The translations under genes and the position numbers were made by a program. Source: Glandiceps talaboti (Eukaryota; Hemichordata; Enteropneusta; Spengelidae). Taken from it: 64,000 nt of DNA. The notes under the pieces are model-generated. The model was not told the DNA's origin and ran no database searches. It was given only the letters and a program-made list of their open reading frames with translations. Every line of letters begins with the position of its first letter. The stretch's first letter is position 1. Shown piece after piece: positions 36,700 through 49,479 of this stretch. The stretch spans positions 6,624,040 through 6,688,039 of the forward strand of contig NC_135569.1 of assembly GCF_964340395.1 (NCBI RefSeq), in the 5' to 3' direction.

Positions 36700-38265
36700 A
36701 TTACTTGAGTATAAACCCTGACTGTATTCTCAGATTGTCTTTGTATTGTATGTAGACATATAAACGTGGTCAGAATTTATCTCTCTACATGTACTGCCTT
36801 GTTATCTTAAACACTGATTTACAAAATGTGTCTAAGTATAGACGCTCATTGTCTGCAATATCCAACGGATAAAACGGTTGCTATGTGAATATTAAACAAC
36901 AGTCGTCTGGTTGCCAGGGAGTGTCCAAAGTGCAGAGTTCAGGAATGACTTTCAGTCGCAAAGTTCTAGTTTTTGCGTCTCTTTTTTGCTTCTCAACAGA
37001 TTTGTAGCATTAGTGTGATAGTAGTATTAACGACACGATAAAACTGGAATGTTGGCGATTAGACACTGTATCATGAGCCTGATTAATGTGTGGTTATCAA
37101 ATTTATCGGCCCACAGAAAATTAATTTCCTGTTGAAGTTTAATGTCGTGATTTCACACAATTTTCAGTTTCGTTATTTTTCACGTAGCGTTTTCAGAGCT
37201 AATAAATGTAGCTGTGAAATTGTTACTTTTTCTTTCCTATCATTTTTTTCCTCTTAAAAAAATTACCCTTTACTACAAATGTTTGAGTCATTCTGGTTCA
37301 TTGGATTACCTGGTTACTATGATACAGTGTAAACTAGTTTGATGTCTGTATGTAATTTGTAAATGATTCGTAAAAAAAAAATATCAATATATTTATTTGT
37401 CATTAAATTGTACTAACGATAAATTTGTGGGATACTATTAGAGTTCGATCACGATCGAGGCAATCATGCTGCAGCATGTTGACAGCATGCAGAGTGTCTG
37501 TTTGTGCTTTTATTCCTCACACCCCCACACAACCTGTCCGGTAATTGACCGCTTACAAAATGTCAATTTGTTGACATCCTTTGGTCACACCCCCATAGTC
37601 TCTCTTAAAAAAGCATACAGAAGTTCCAAACATCACTTGAAAAGTGGTTTTTGTAATCACGTGTTGTTTGTTGACATCATTTGGTCTGTTAAACATGCAT
37701 CTTGACTACGGACAAGACTTCAGTTTGTTTGTACGTCAGTTTGTTTGTTTATCTCTGTCACACCTCCACACTTAATGTTTGACTTGTCCACTACACACAA
37801 AATGTCTGATAATGCGGCCCTCTGCACCTGTCTACTGAACTATAGTAATTGCACAAACTGTTGTCAGATTACTTTATCCACATGTTACTAATAGATTCTA
37901 AATGAATATATAATACAATTTGTAACCATAAAATTCTCTTCTGTGTAGATCCGTTTTATTTAATGCAACAGTGACTCAAGAATCTCATTATATGACTGGT
38001 CAGTTTATATCCATGGAGTCTTGTTGAATGTGAGAGTCTGAGACAGTCTACTCTGGGGCTGAAGCATCACAGTGTTCTCAGTTTTATTGCATTTGTAAAT
38101 AAACCATAATGCATAGACTCAACATGAGTTGTAACTAAAACTAATCTAGGGTGGGGGTGGGGGTATATTTATATATAGGTTTGTTTGATTAATATAGGAA
38201 ACACAAACTATAGGTGAAATGTTTCCCTGTACATTGATTTGTGTACAAGTGCAACCATTGACAAC
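36700..38265 (+). other. Intron sequence, mostly unique
   Basis: No exon supported. The 79-residue frame at 37466-37705 lacks family features. Two related TTTGTTGACATC(A/C)TTTGGTC segments near 37567 and 37667 indicate a roughly 100-bp local duplication. Confidence 0.35.
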
Positions 38266-38269
38266 AATT

Positions 38270-38557
38270 TTTAGTTTTTTTTTTAACTTTTAATTTTATT
38301 TATTTATAAACCATCCAACAGGCATTACCCAATAATATGAGGAAGGTTCAGTGTTAAGGCAGGAGGAAACTGGAGTACCCGGGGAAAACGTGCATTGTTC
38401 GTTTAGTACAGTCAAACTGCTTATAGCGTGGTACAGCACAGTCAAACTGAATTACTTGCTTATAGCGTGGTAAATTTAATCAAACCCTGAATGGGTTCAA
38501 ACCCTGACTGTGGCGGTTAGAGGCAATTGGTTTAACCACTCGGCCACTGACAACCCC
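38270..38557 (-). mobile_element. tRNA-derived SINE, near complete
   Basis: On the minus strand the element starts near 38557 with a tRNA-like head. It has a perfect pol III A box (TGGCCGAGTGG) and a near-consensus B box (GGTTTGAACCC) about 35 bases later, resembling a leucine- or serine-type tRNA. The body contains GTTTTCCCCGGGTACTCC and AGTTTCCTCCTGCC, a block like those shared by several widespread invertebrate SINE families, and the 3' end is A-rich. Within the body the segment CAGTTTGACTGT and ACCACGCTATAAGCA is duplicated. A truncated relative is at 4050-4190. Confidence 0.8.
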
Positions 38558-39099
38558 TAGTTTGATGTTTTTTCTCCCACGTCTATGATACAACAAACTA
38601 GTAATAGTACGACTCAACTTATCATTTTCTGAATACTTCCATCTTTAAACTTTATGTTTCACACCGCCAGCATTTCAACAAAGCGTAAACCTGGTGATTA
38701 AATAACAAACATCAACAAACCCAAGTATTTATTCTTGTCATCACTTTGTGTAGGAAGTGTTGACAATTGTACTCAGTAAAAATCAATAAGTCTGCTTTTG
38801 ACTAGTGAGATAGACTCACTCTAAAAATAAATTTTGTTACTCATAAAAAAAAGGCCATTAAGCTTAAGGTTAAAGGCCAGGGATTCAGTCCCAGGCTCTT
38901 GCATTATTGTTTAATCTTATCAGTGGAGCCATAAGGAATACTAAAGATATTCTTTTAATATACAGATGAATTTTGGCCTGTTGATGAACAAATAGTTTCA
39001 GTCCTCAACTTGTTCTGAACAACACTTGTCCACCTCATGTCTTTTATTGTTGATTTTCTCCCTAATAGGGAGGGTTGGGGGTGGGGGGGGGGACTGACA

Positions 39100-39305
39100 T
39101 CAATGTAGGAAAATTTGGGTAGATTTGCCTAATCCATAATGGAGACAACAAGCAAGGAAAACTCAGGTAAATTTACCTAATCTCTAATTGGGGGAGGTGA
39201 GGGGTTGGGGGTGTCAACCAAGGAAAACTCTGATAGATTTACCTAACCCCTAGTGAGGGATGACAAAAACCTAGGAAAGCTCATGTAGGGTTACCTAATT
39301 CCAAA
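39100..39305 (-). repeat. Irregular repeat related to the 74-bp minisatellite
   Basis: Four units containing GGAAAACTCAGGTAAATTTACC-like sequence begin at 39108, 39156, 39222 and 39275. Read on the minus strand this resembles the GGTAAAATCTACCTGAGTTCC core of the 74-bp minisatellite, but spacing is irregular (48-66) and the remainder differs. The relationship is tentative. Confidence 0.4.
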
Positions 39306-40199
39306 TTAAATATCAATCTGGTCTGCTTATTCCCTAATTAATAAAAGTACCTTTCATTTCTAAGTTGTGACACAGCTTTCTGTTTTCTAAGTTTTCATGT
39401 GCATATGATTTGAAAATACATCGATAAATGTACGGCTGTTGTTGGTTGAACAGACAGAAATAGACTGATATTGAATGCAAGCAGTGAACCTAACCCAGTT
39501 GAACAATAGTAGCAACGTGCTACAGGCTATACAGTAGAGCAGGGTATAATCCGTCATTGGGTTTAAGGTTTGCGAAGAGTTCAGTGCACAGCAAATCTAA
39601 AGAATTAATACACTGTATTTATGCAAATTAAAGTGACATTTTTAATGAAATAATGAAGTTCTGAAACTTTTGATGATGAGAGATTGTATATTACTATTAC
39701 AGGCTTTAAAATTATATAAGTGAAGTGAAACAAAGTTGTATTAATCCTTCTAGAAGTGTGAAAATTGTGTGTCACTGTAAAAAATGTACTAGTTGGAGAC
39801 TTGATACCTTAAAAGTTCCTTCGCTTTTCCAACACCTTGTATCAGTAACGGTCAGATTTACAATTTTATGCATATGATTATTTTGAATGATTTTGGTACA
39901 TGCAATTAATGAAAATGGTGATGGTGCTAGAGTAGAGTTTAACTGTGTTCTTTGTGTGTGAAATAGTGACCTGGGTGAATGATTGTGAACCATTGGTTGA
40001 ACACTAAAGCCCCTTGGGAGACTATACGGATAACAAAATTCACATAGATTTGAAGATTATGACAACAACAAAAATCTCCCAAAGGGACTGATGCCAGTTT
40101 AAAATTTTGCCAGATTTCCTCCACTTTGTTACTGAACTTCCAACACTTTAAAGTTTAATAAAAACAGGAACATTTAGAACCAGATGCTTCAAAATTTGG

Positions 40200-40567
40200 A
40201 TCAGCCCAGATAAAAAAAAGTTTGGTTCTGGTAACCTAACCCAACCTAGTTTTTCACTGCCAACCCTAAGCTTTTTTTTAGGCAATTTGAAAAATTGAAT
40301 AATTTCACAAAATCGTGGCGACATTATTATCTTGTGATCATAACAACATGGCAGAACACAGTGTAGCACTCAATGTCGTCTGCATATTATCGGAAATGCA
40401 AACACATTGATGAGAAATCTCTGTTTATCACTACATAATTTGCAACAACCTGAACCAGACCAAAAAATAAAAATAAAAAAAAAATAAAAAAATGTCCTAC
40501 CTACCCAACCTGTTTGAAATTGGGTGGTATCGGAACCACACAATTTTTTTTTCTTTGGCCTAAGCCG
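40200..40567 (+). mobile_element. MITE, GGCC-ended family
   Basis: The left end AGCCCAGATAAAAAAAAGTT is followed by TGGTTCTGGTAACC, and the interior has TTTTCACTGCCAACCCTAA. The inverted right end is AGGCCAAAG, an A-run, then TTGTGTGGTTCCGATACC. The central part has diverged from the 4484 copy. Confidence 0.75.
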
Positions 40568-40569
40568 AG

Positions 40570-41020
40570 CTAAAGCATTTGACTACAAACACTTCCTGAC
40601 AGTTGTAGATTTTTGGGAAAAAAAAAACTATTTTTTTTTGCCAAATCCGAGACAAAACTTCTGACTACAGACACTTCCTTGCGGTTATAGATTTTGGAAA
40701 GAAATTATTTCGTGCAAAATACACTATTTAAAATATTTAAAGTTAATATCAAATAATAGAAGTAATACTATGAAAGTCAAATGTAAATTTGCACTTGCCT
40801 CAGGGTTATTTTAGCAATTACCTTCCTCTTTGTAGAAAATTTGGTTTGTATTTTTATTCTCCGAATGAAAAGAAATTAATTGTGACGATTGTAGGGTTAC
40901 GGTGTTCATCTTTGATGAAATGTTTGCCATTAATGTACCACTGGTAATTGCATTAAAAATTCATTCAAGGATTTTCTTTTCACATTTCACCGACGCTGTA
41001 GTGTCAGGTGGGAATGTTTA
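40570..41020 (+). other. Intron sequence with a short duplication
   Basis: GACTACAAACACTTCCTGAC and GACTACAGACACTTCCTTGC (about 40580 and 40655), each followed by GGTTATAGATTTT-like sequence, show a two-copy duplication of about 75 bases. No exon is seen. Confidence 0.4.
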
Positions 41021-41039
41021 TTTATGTTGCCATGGTAAC

Positions 41040-41640
41040 ATGTATGACACTAGAGGTATGAGGTAATTGTTTATCCTGGTCTCCTGATTCCCCTGTTAGT
41101 GCTGGGTGTCTTCAATTTGGATGATGTCTACATCGTCATTGAGACTTCAGCTTTGTGCTAATTAACATATTAGGAAGCCAAGCCCACTTGTATGTGAATG
41201 AACCATTCTAAATAAAAAACCGTTGTCAATGGAGGGAGAATTGTGGTAAATGCCTGGGAAGGCTTCATTTAAGGACATGGCCTTTGTTTCAAAATGTTAG
41301 CCCAGGGCTGGGAACAACTCTTCCAATTGAGTGGTCATGTCGAGTAGAATAAACCGCTTTGGGTTGAGACAATAGAAAATGTCAACACCCAGTTCACAAG
41401 CACTATGGCCCAAAGACATTGTTTAGTTCACAGCAAAGTGGTCCCCGCCCTTTATTTTACCTCTGGCCAACAATGTATGAACTCTCACTCTAGCATTCAC
41501 GATGTAGTGAATGAGTGGGTGATAACAATACCGGCGATGAGGGAGTCGAAAACAAACCTGTGGCCTTTAAGATGGGCAGAGGTACATCACCAGCTGTGAA
41601 ATGCAAGCAGTGTTTACCCGCCAAAACTTTGTGCTGGTAT
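41040..41640. promoter_or_regulatory. Repeat-free, more GC-balanced block; candidate regulatory region
   Basis: This stretch lacks simple repeats and MITEs, and carries homeodomain-type CTAATTAA (near 41158), several CTTTGT and ATTGT motifs, and CCATGGTAAC-like sequence near 41030. It lies just upstream of the candidate promoter at 41676. Function is inferred from composition and motif content only. Confidence 0.3.
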
Positions 41641-41675
41641 GGTAACGGACTCAGGGTGTGTATCAGTTGAATGAA

Positions 41676-41877
41676 TATATAGGGCATCATTGTCAGTTCA
41701 TCTCTGCTTAGTGTGCGGTGTGCAGCATCCTGGCAGGCTGTGAGAGCAGAGCTGAGTGCCGGCCGGCCGGCCAGCCAGTCGGCATAGTGTACACTCTACC
41801 GTCACTCGTCATCGACAGTGAAATGTTGAACTGTTTAGTGATGATGGCATTCAAGAACACTTATTACCACCTTACAG
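41676..41877 (+). promoter_or_regulatory. Candidate internal promoter and alternative first exon
   Basis: TATATAGG at 41676-41683 is followed 19-25 bases later by TCAGTTCATCT, which offers initiator-like starts. Downstream lies GC-rich sequence with GGCCGGCCGGCC (41760-41771). An open frame begins at 41718 and ends at the possible donor ACAG|GTATAT (41877/41878). If spliced there the phase would be 1, whereas the exon at 678-863 ends in phase 0, so the two could not feed the same next exon in frame from these starts. Weak to moderate. Confidence 0.25.
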
Positions 41878-41949
41878 GTATATGTCTTCCTTGTCAGTGT
41901 AATTCTCTGAAGCTTGCAGACGGTTGTACTTTGTACTTGTAAGACAGCT

Positions 41950-44160
41950 GACCGGTGACCACCCTAAAATAGAAGGTTGTGGACTTTGATTTGTGATAGT
42001 AATTTGTCTTCTTTTTTTTTTCACCTGTCAAAGTTAGCGACGAGAACACCCAGCGGGATAACAGCACTATCATCTCTCAATTTGTGGTTGCCGCCCCATA
42101 GATTACACTCATGCATTTTTTTCTTCCATTTTTGAATTGGTTTTATCATATATGGCTTCATTTTTTTGTGTGTGTGAGAATAACTCATATTTGAATTGTT
42201 TGATACTTGACTACATTTTGGGTGGAGTCCCGGGGCAATGCCCTCAATGTTCGCCATATGGTCAGTAAACTAATGTCATTGACTTGGCATCAGCAGTTTA
42301 GCACCTGCTGTAAGCTGTTGCATATACAAATGGAATAATCCACCATAGTAATCCTAAAGGGTTTTTCCAAATTTTCATTAGCATAGGGGGGTAAAGGATT
42401 GTTTTTCCTAATAGACATATATACTTGTAAATTTTGTCTTTTTGTAGCATGAAATAGGGTACAACAAAGTTTACACTTTTGCCAACAGTGTTCTTGTTTG
42501 AAAAAAATATGTATTGATTGTATATTATTACTTATGGCAGTCTTTTTTTTTTGAATTTTTTCAAAATGTGGGATTTTCTGTAGTGTAGAATTTGCACTGT
42601 CATTGTACATTTGTATTCATTGATGAAATATCATTGTATGTATTCGCCATTCAGAAGGCTACCTGTTGAAGTTGGGTTTGTAGACATACACTAAATGGCT
42701 TCATTTGTACAAATGTACAGGTATGTCCTATATATATGTGTATATATGTGTATGCTATTTTCATATGTTTCTAAGAATAGCTCATGGATATGTAATATGA
42801 ACTTGAGGTTTGTGTACAAGGGGATAGTTTCATTGTGTAATGGTGATCCAAAAAAAAAGCTGTAATTTTTTTGCGAATTTAATACCTTATTTGGCTGTTG
42901 TCGTATTTTCTTTTGCTTTCTCGATAATCAATACTTAATCCTGCCAGTTATGATACTATATGCATACTTTATGATACTATCACCGATATCAGTTTCAGAA
43001 TTTATATGTACAGTGTAGGCGTCCTATCTTCTTCTTCGGCACTCTGAGCTTCTAACCATCTAAGCTAGGACAGTGCGTTTACAGCTAGGGCGGTAAATGC
43101 TACGGGGTCACGCATGCCCACATAAATGAAGGACGAATACATATATGTGTGGGAGGGTATCGACCTTGCTTGGGTGTCCTAAGACAGGACAGGGGTGGGA
43201 TAGGGTGGGGCTGGGGGTATTGTAATTATAGGAACATGAAACCATAACTGCTACCTCAGATCAGATTTAGAGGTTTTTTTCGTGGTTTTGTTATATTTTA
43301 ATGAGGTGTGCGCCCACACGATGGACAAGTTCGAGTCGGTTTCAACCACTCATATGTGCACGAAGGAAGGATTGAGAGGGGAAGGGGAAGCTGGGGGAGG
43401 GATAGTCTCAAAATGATATGAACATTGTGAGAGATTTTATTTGTAGTGTAATACATTGGACAAAAGAGTGTTCTGGATTACATGTATATACCTCAGGTCA
43501 AGGTTAGAGGATTTTTGGTGGCTTGATCGTGATATTTTCAATAAAAATATTCGTTACAGTGGGGCTAACGAACTGATACTATAAGGTTTACTAGTAGTAG
43601 TACCAATATTTCAAAAGCACTAACAGTTTTCCGAACAGTATTGGTCAGTTTTCCTCAACCAGAACTAGTTCGTTTACAGTCTTGCCTTTTTAAAGGTTAG
43701 CACACATATGCATGTGTAAATGATATCTGTACAGAAATGTTTAGGTTTGAATCAATTGATTTAACCCTTTCTATCAAGTCTCGACTGCGTTTTATCATAC
43801 TCACCTGATACAAATTGCCAAAAATTACATTTTAAATTTTTAACTGAAATCCACATTTTTGGATCTTTTTATATAATTATGTAATTGAAAAGTGAGCAGT
43901 GACCGAGTACGATAATAGCAACTGGGATTCCATTATAGTGCCGTGTAGTTCTATATAAAGAAAGTCTACTGGGAGTGGCTGGGGCTTTGCTGTAAAAATT
44001 AATAGTACCTATGCAGGAAGCCGACATAATACATTTTGTACATCGTCTTTATAGCCTACCTGTATTTAAATCTACAATTTATAGGTACATGTGAAGGCTT
44101 GGCTGTGCCATTGTTATAGGACTTTCACCTCATGTGTTCTCTCTTCATTTTATAATGGGT
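41950..44160 (+). other. Intron sequence, mostly unique
   Basis: No exon supported. At 43040-43080 the minus strand has a pol III A-box-like TAGCTTAGATGG, but no B box follows. G-rich stretches near 43190 and 43380 are simple. Confidence 0.35.
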
Positions 44161-44169
44161 TAAGAAAAA

Positions 44170-44665
44170 GTCTATGCCAGCTGTTGTCCAGTATTGGTTA
44201 TTGGAGTGTCATTTGTAGGCTGGGGTCAGATTCTTAGTGTTGGTTGTCTCAACGTCGGTTGTCCAATGTTGGTTGTTGGAGTGTCAGTTGTAGGCTGGCG
44301 TCAAATTCTTAGTGTCGGTTGTCTCAACATCGGTTGTCCAATGTTGGTTGTTTGACTATGTCAGTTGTATCCTGCATGGTGTTAGTTTCTTAGCGTTAGT
44401 TGTCTCATTGTCAGTTGTCCAGTGTTGGTTGTCACAGAGTTAGTTGTATGCTGGTGTCAGTTTCTTAGCGTTGGTTGTCTCAACATCAATTGCCCAGTGT
44501 TGGTTGTCTCGGAGTCACAGACTGGTCAGTTGTGTGTGCTGTCTCCCAGTATTGGTTATCTCAATGTTAATTGACTATCGGTTGTTTGCCAGTTTGGGTT
44601 AGTTACTATTGTTGGTTGTCCAGTGTTAGTTGTCTCCCAAATGTTGGTTGTGTGTCTGCCTATAT
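44170..44665 (+). repeat. Degenerate GTTGGTTGTC minisatellite
   Basis: Variants of TTGGTTGTCTCAAC, GTCGGTTGTCCAATG and GTCAGTTGTAGGCTGG recur many times. A longer unit of roughly 115 bases (from GGAGTGTCA..TTGTAGGCTGG at about 44199 and 44277 onward) is visible in the first half. Confidence 0.8.
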
Positions 44666-45024
44666 ATATTACATGTAAGCGTACCATGTTTGGCGGGACT
44701 GTTCTAAATTTGTATGATGTCATCTTTGTTGGTTTCTTACTTAATCTAAAATTTGTAACACTAAAAGTGTAATAATACTTTCTGATGTTTAATTATAACT
44801 TTAGATCTAAACTGTGGTAATTTAAGACTTACCAAACATTCATTCAAGCAATTTACTTATGAAAAAATATCCGTCCGTGTCCGTGGTATATTTGGAAATA
44901 CATGTATATATTTTTTTGTTTTTATTAATTTTTCAAAAATTATCACATGAATATTCCCTTTAATTTTTACTTTATGTTTCACTCCAGTCATCTTTGAACA
45001 AAGCTATATGAATTCACAGTGTAT

Positions 45025-45428
45025 TGTAAACCTGGAGATCTTCGCTAAAGACTTATTTTCGCTAATTTCGGTGGAAAACAAAAACTTAAAAAATATGTAG
45101 TGACTAAAATTCCTTCTTGCACATGAACACAATGTACCTGTCTGGTAATTAGTAAAAATATGTAGCGACTAAAATGCCTTCTTGCACATGAACACAATGT
45201 ACCTGTCTGGTAATTAGTAAAAATATGTAGCGACTAAAATGCTTTCTTGCACATGAACACAATGTACCTGTCTGGTAATTAGTAAAAATAAATAGTAACT
45301 AAAATGCCTTCTTGCACATGAACACAATGTACCTGTCTGGTAATTAGTGAAAATTAGTCTTTGAGAACTTGCTGAAGACTAAAAATTGCAAAATTTTGTA
45401 GTAGTGAAAATATCTAGGTTTGCAGTAT
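45025..45428 (+). mobile_element. TIR element with internal 65-bp repeat, long allele
   Basis: Left end TGTAAACCTGGAGATCTTCG and right end GAAAATATCTAGGTTTGCAG are imperfect inverted repeats of about 24 bases. Between them, the unit TGTAGCGACTAAAATGCC.. with TGTACCTGTCTGGTAATTAG recurs at 45096, 45161, 45226 and 45291, exactly 65 bases apart. The copy at 5325 has two units and a decayed one is at 11770. Terminal sequences align across loci while unit number differs. Confidence 0.85.
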
Positions 45429-45429
45429 T

Positions 45430-48240
45430 TTATGTCCATGTACATATATTCCAAAGTGTATCATTTATCTACGGATCTCATATGAGGTCACGAAATACGT
45501 TAATATTTGAATACGTGCGTCAGCAACAAGGTTTGCAAATCCTAGACATTTCTTCAATATTATTATAACTATAAACAAGAGCTTGACTCCTTATACGAGT
45601 ACATCCATTTCAATTACAACAAGATGACCTCTAGAATTTTGTAAACGAAAATAAAAAATCATATCTCGGCGGGAATCAGTACTTTATATATATTTTTTCA
45701 GTGAGATATCATTAAATTGATTCTGTGATTCTATTTGCAGTAAACGTATTATGACAATGTTTGATAGCAGTGTGGTTAATTGCGTATGGAGAATGAATAT
45801 TGCTTTGGGATGCTTGCAAGATAAGATTTCGAATTTACAATTCTATGACACTGCAAATGCCATTAAGGGTTTCCAGTGGAGCACTGTCATTAGGTAACGT
45901 GGTTTCTGGCCAACATTTTTATGATCATTAAGACATGTTCAGAAATAGCACATCGATTTATATCGGCTCTGACAAATGAGAATTAGGGAAGAAATTTTTG
46001 TTGCTGAAATCGACGCTACGGTTGGCTCAACATTAATTGCAGGCGTTTGCCACTTTTGTGTGGAATTGATGGCTAAAGTAGACATGTTCTGAGCTAGATA
46101 ATGGATTTTTAAATTTTTTAATGTAAGTGGAGTAAAACAAAACTGAATTAAGTTAACGAGAGGGAAGGAAGTAATCACGAATGGATATTTTGTGCTGTTT
46201 AATGTTCCGATCGAGCATTTAACATCATATGTGCTACTACTCCAGCGGGTGATAAATTAATGACGGTTCTCGGCAATTCATATGTCCACTGTTTATTCCC
46301 AGTTTGACTGTTACTATCTCCCAGATCTCCTAGTTTAGAGTAATCAGTGCAATTTAAACATTGCAAGTCAGTCTGTGTACATCAACGATTGCAAGTCAGT
46401 CCATGTACGGTACTGATTGTATAGGCAATACTGTTTTGACGTTATTAACCTCTATAGGCAACGAACCTGGTATGTGATGGCGATAAAATATTGGCCTAAA
46501 GCGCTACATCGGGGATATATAATCATCTGTAAGTATTAAAACCTAATCCTTTTGAAATCCATGCAGAGTTTTTTACAGAGCTAGAGCACTTTGTGTCAGG
46601 TTCACCTTAGGTGGTAATAATTGGAAGGGTAGGTGAAGGGAGGGAGGGGTTTACAAATAGATGAGGTATTTAACGCAATACTAATCTTCAAATCTGTGAT
46701 ACCGGAAACCAATCTGTATAGCTTGAGGTATTTCATTGCGTTCAAATATCCATTTTATGTATCCAGCTTCACCATAATGTGGAATATTTTTTATATTAAC
46801 ACACGAGCGAAAAATTACGACTTTTGAATTGAAATGGCGTAATTATGTATTATACAGTATATTACAAAATTTTAGTCACTCCACTCCAGTCTTTAAGTCT
46901 CTGACAACAGGATTTGATTTTTATTGAAAAGAGGAGCTAGTATTTTATTTCGTGGTAATTTTCACTGATTGAGAGAAAAAAATGCAAGGAAGGCAATTAT
47001 CATGATATTTTTTAGAGCAGAAGCGACTGTCGTGGTCATAAAATTTGACATTTTTATTATTTTAACGTGAACTTCTTTCCAGTTCTGACAAGAATGAATG
47101 TTCTTGGTTCATAGTACTTTGTACTTGAGATTTGCTTCCCAGAATTTTTCTGGATTCTTTGAGTAGAAATTCTCATTTAAGTCCCGATGGATTTTTCATA
47201 TTCATGTACTAAAATAAGACCTTGATCACCGTTAACTATATGTTGCAAAATATTAATGAAATAAATCATTTGTAATTACATTTTAATTCCTGTATTATAT
47301 AAAAGTACGGTAATATAAAAAAACAAATTGTGAAAATATTGAACAAACAAACATTAAAATCAGTCAGATGGGACTCGTGAAGAACACAGCATTAGCAAAT
47401 ATCCATTAAATTGATTCTGCAGAAACTGGCACAAACAGATTCAAATGAGTAACGTTTAGAACGAAATCAATTTACGAATTTGTGTCAACGATGTGTGTAC
47501 ATGGAGAGATGTACAGAGATATTTGTTATGATACAAAATAACTGTAGGTAGAGATACCGCAGATTTTTAAATTAGTTTTATTGTGTGCGGACGCTAAGTC
47601 TATTTGTGTGGGTTTTATAGGAGTAAATTACACATTCATAGAAAGACTACAGAAATACTAATACAGAATACGATATTAGGCTGGGGATCGTTTTTTTTCC
47701 CCCTAGTTTTTCTGGAGAATTAGCAGTGGTATATTGAAACTACAGTAAAGTAAATATAGTGAAAAGGAATGCAGACTTTCATATCGAGTGTATTAAAATC
47801 TTTGTAAAGAAAAAAATTATGAAGAGAAAGGTAGATTTAGGTAGGCATTGAGTGAATCACAACATGCCATTTTATTTTTTTGTTACCCAAGTAAATATTG
47901 TAAAAAAGGAAAGCAGATTCTCGCATCATGTATTACTACAACAGTAAAGAAAAAATTGTGAGGAGAAAGGTAGATTTATTACCATCGAGTGAGTTACAAC
48001 ATACCATTTTATGTTGTGTTGCTCCAGCAGAAATATAACGCTTTGACGTGCAAGGATATGTGAAAAAAACTGATGCTAAAAACAACAGATGTATATCTCA
48101 TGGAATAGTTCACATTCTAATGTTTATCTTTATTTAAATTAACTTCATTTTGCACTAGTAGCTCACCAAAGCTACTTGTGTGGTGCAAAGTGAAGATAAA
48201 TTTATTACGACAGACCAACCATTTGCACAGTTGAGCTTCC
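45430..48240 (+). other. Intron sequence, mostly unique
   Basis: No exon supported. A two-copy duplication of about 138 bases lies at 47740-47890 and 47895-48010 (AGTAAATAT(A/T)GT, GAGAAAGGTAGATTTA, CAACAT(G/A)CCATTTTAT). The frame at 46633-46827 is unsupported. Confidence 0.4.
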
Positions 48241-48246
48241 ATCACT

Positions 48247-48249
<3 letters not shown>

Positions 48250-48325
<76 letters not shown>
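48250..48325 (+). repeat. (GAT)n(GTT)n trinucleotide repeat
   Basis: About nine GAT/ATG triplets run directly into about seventeen GTT triplets. Confidence 0.95.
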
Positions 48326-48434
48326 AATGTAATGGTTGAGCAATTTCAGGATTATGTCATTCATCAACTGATCTGGAGGGATACGGGAATTTGTGATTTC
48401 AAAATTTGTGTAGACGGAATATGTTTGTGTTAAT

Positions 48435-48785
48435 ATTATTCCCCAATATTTTTCTTTGTTCAGCCAAGGAAATTACGAGTGACCTAAGGGGCCCTTGTCA
48501 CTATGAGTCGCTAGATGAGTAGTAACAACCTCTAGGGCACAAATATTTTCGGGCTAAACGAAGGAGAAGAATATATTTACACCATCACCAGTAATTTAAA
48601 AAAATTGGGGAAAGTAATCATAATGGCAATTTTAGGCATTTTGACTCATATGTTAAACACAGCAGAACCAGTTATATAGTATGCATTGTATTGTTATTTT
48701 TGTGATATACATTGTAGAATGACCTGAGTATATATTCCATATTTTTTTGTTCAACCTGGCGTGCATGGTGTAATGAGAATTCTTA
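48435..48785 (-). mobile_element. Dispersed repeat with foldback end (family of 26330)
   Basis: In inverted orientation this copy has the same order as 26330-26641. The foldback (TATTCCCCAATATTT at 48440; inner arms GAGTGACCTAAGGGGCC and CCTCTAGGGCAC) comes first, then GTTTAACATATGAGTCAAAA-like sequence, then GGAATATATACTC and GAACAAAAAAATATGG as complements. The ACCATGCA border is shared with the 26330 copy. Confidence 0.75.
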
Positions 48786-48789
48786 CTCA

Positions 48790-49440
48790 GTGAGTCGACT
48801 ATTTTATGAAATGGTGAAAAATTGTTCTTAGTTTTCATACCCATGGCAAGATAAAATGAAAAAAACTTGTAAAAAAATCATTTCTGTATATTTATTGATT
48901 TTTGATAATTTTTTGTAACTATAGCAACACAATGTTGGGAAATATGACAAATATTAATTTTGTGTATTCGATATTGTTGGCCTGTATAGTAAGTGAAAGC
49001 AGGGAAATAGAGAAGATGGAAATCTGGTAAATTTCAGTTTAAAAAGTAGCTGAAAATTAAGTCACTGAGGGGAAGATGGGAAAACGTAAAAAGACGGTCA
49101 TCTTTCACAGTACTATCCAAGACCCACTGTCGCAGTAATGCAAATACAAAATGTATATGTCCTGGCCTGTGAAAATGGATGGGGGAGATTAACATAAAAT
49201 TTCCAAGTGTCATGATGTGTGTTAAATCCCCCCCCCAAAAAAAAAAAAAAAAAAAAAAAAAATAAAAAAATAAACAGTTCTCAGACAGGTTATAGCTTGA
49301 CTCATTGCACTCCAGTAATGAAACACGTTTAGGAATAAACACTGAATTTTATCGATATTCCAATAGACTAAAAGTGTGCTAATAAAGCACTCATTATCTA
49401 GAGAGATACAATGCCGTCAATATCAAAAATCGTGCGGTGT
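48790..49440 (+). other. Intron sequence with C7A27-type homopolymer
   Basis: CCCCCCC followed by about 27 A at 49230-49270 is the only notable feature. The minus-strand frame at 49034-49342 arises across this run and is rejected. Confidence 0.4.
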
Positions 49441-49479
49441 TTTAATTTAGATATTATTTTTTCCGCTTTTGATAAGGCA

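Noticed and set aside
38497-38557. Functional leucine- or serine-type tRNA gene
   Set aside because: A and B boxes fit, but the anticodon arm and acceptor stem do not fold convincingly and the sequence continues into a SINE body with an A-rich tail.
41405-41599. Plus-strand frame with ordinary amino-acid composition
   Set aside because: No flanking splice sites or family resemblance; retained only as part of a candidate regulatory block.
43040-43080. Possible tRNA or SINE head on the minus strand (TAGCTTAGATGG)
   Set aside because: Only an A-box-like string is present; no B box or acceptor stem follows at the right distance.
49034-49342. 102-residue minus-strand frame with a Phe run
   Set aside because: The Phe run is the poly(A) tract read in reverse; the remainder has no family features.
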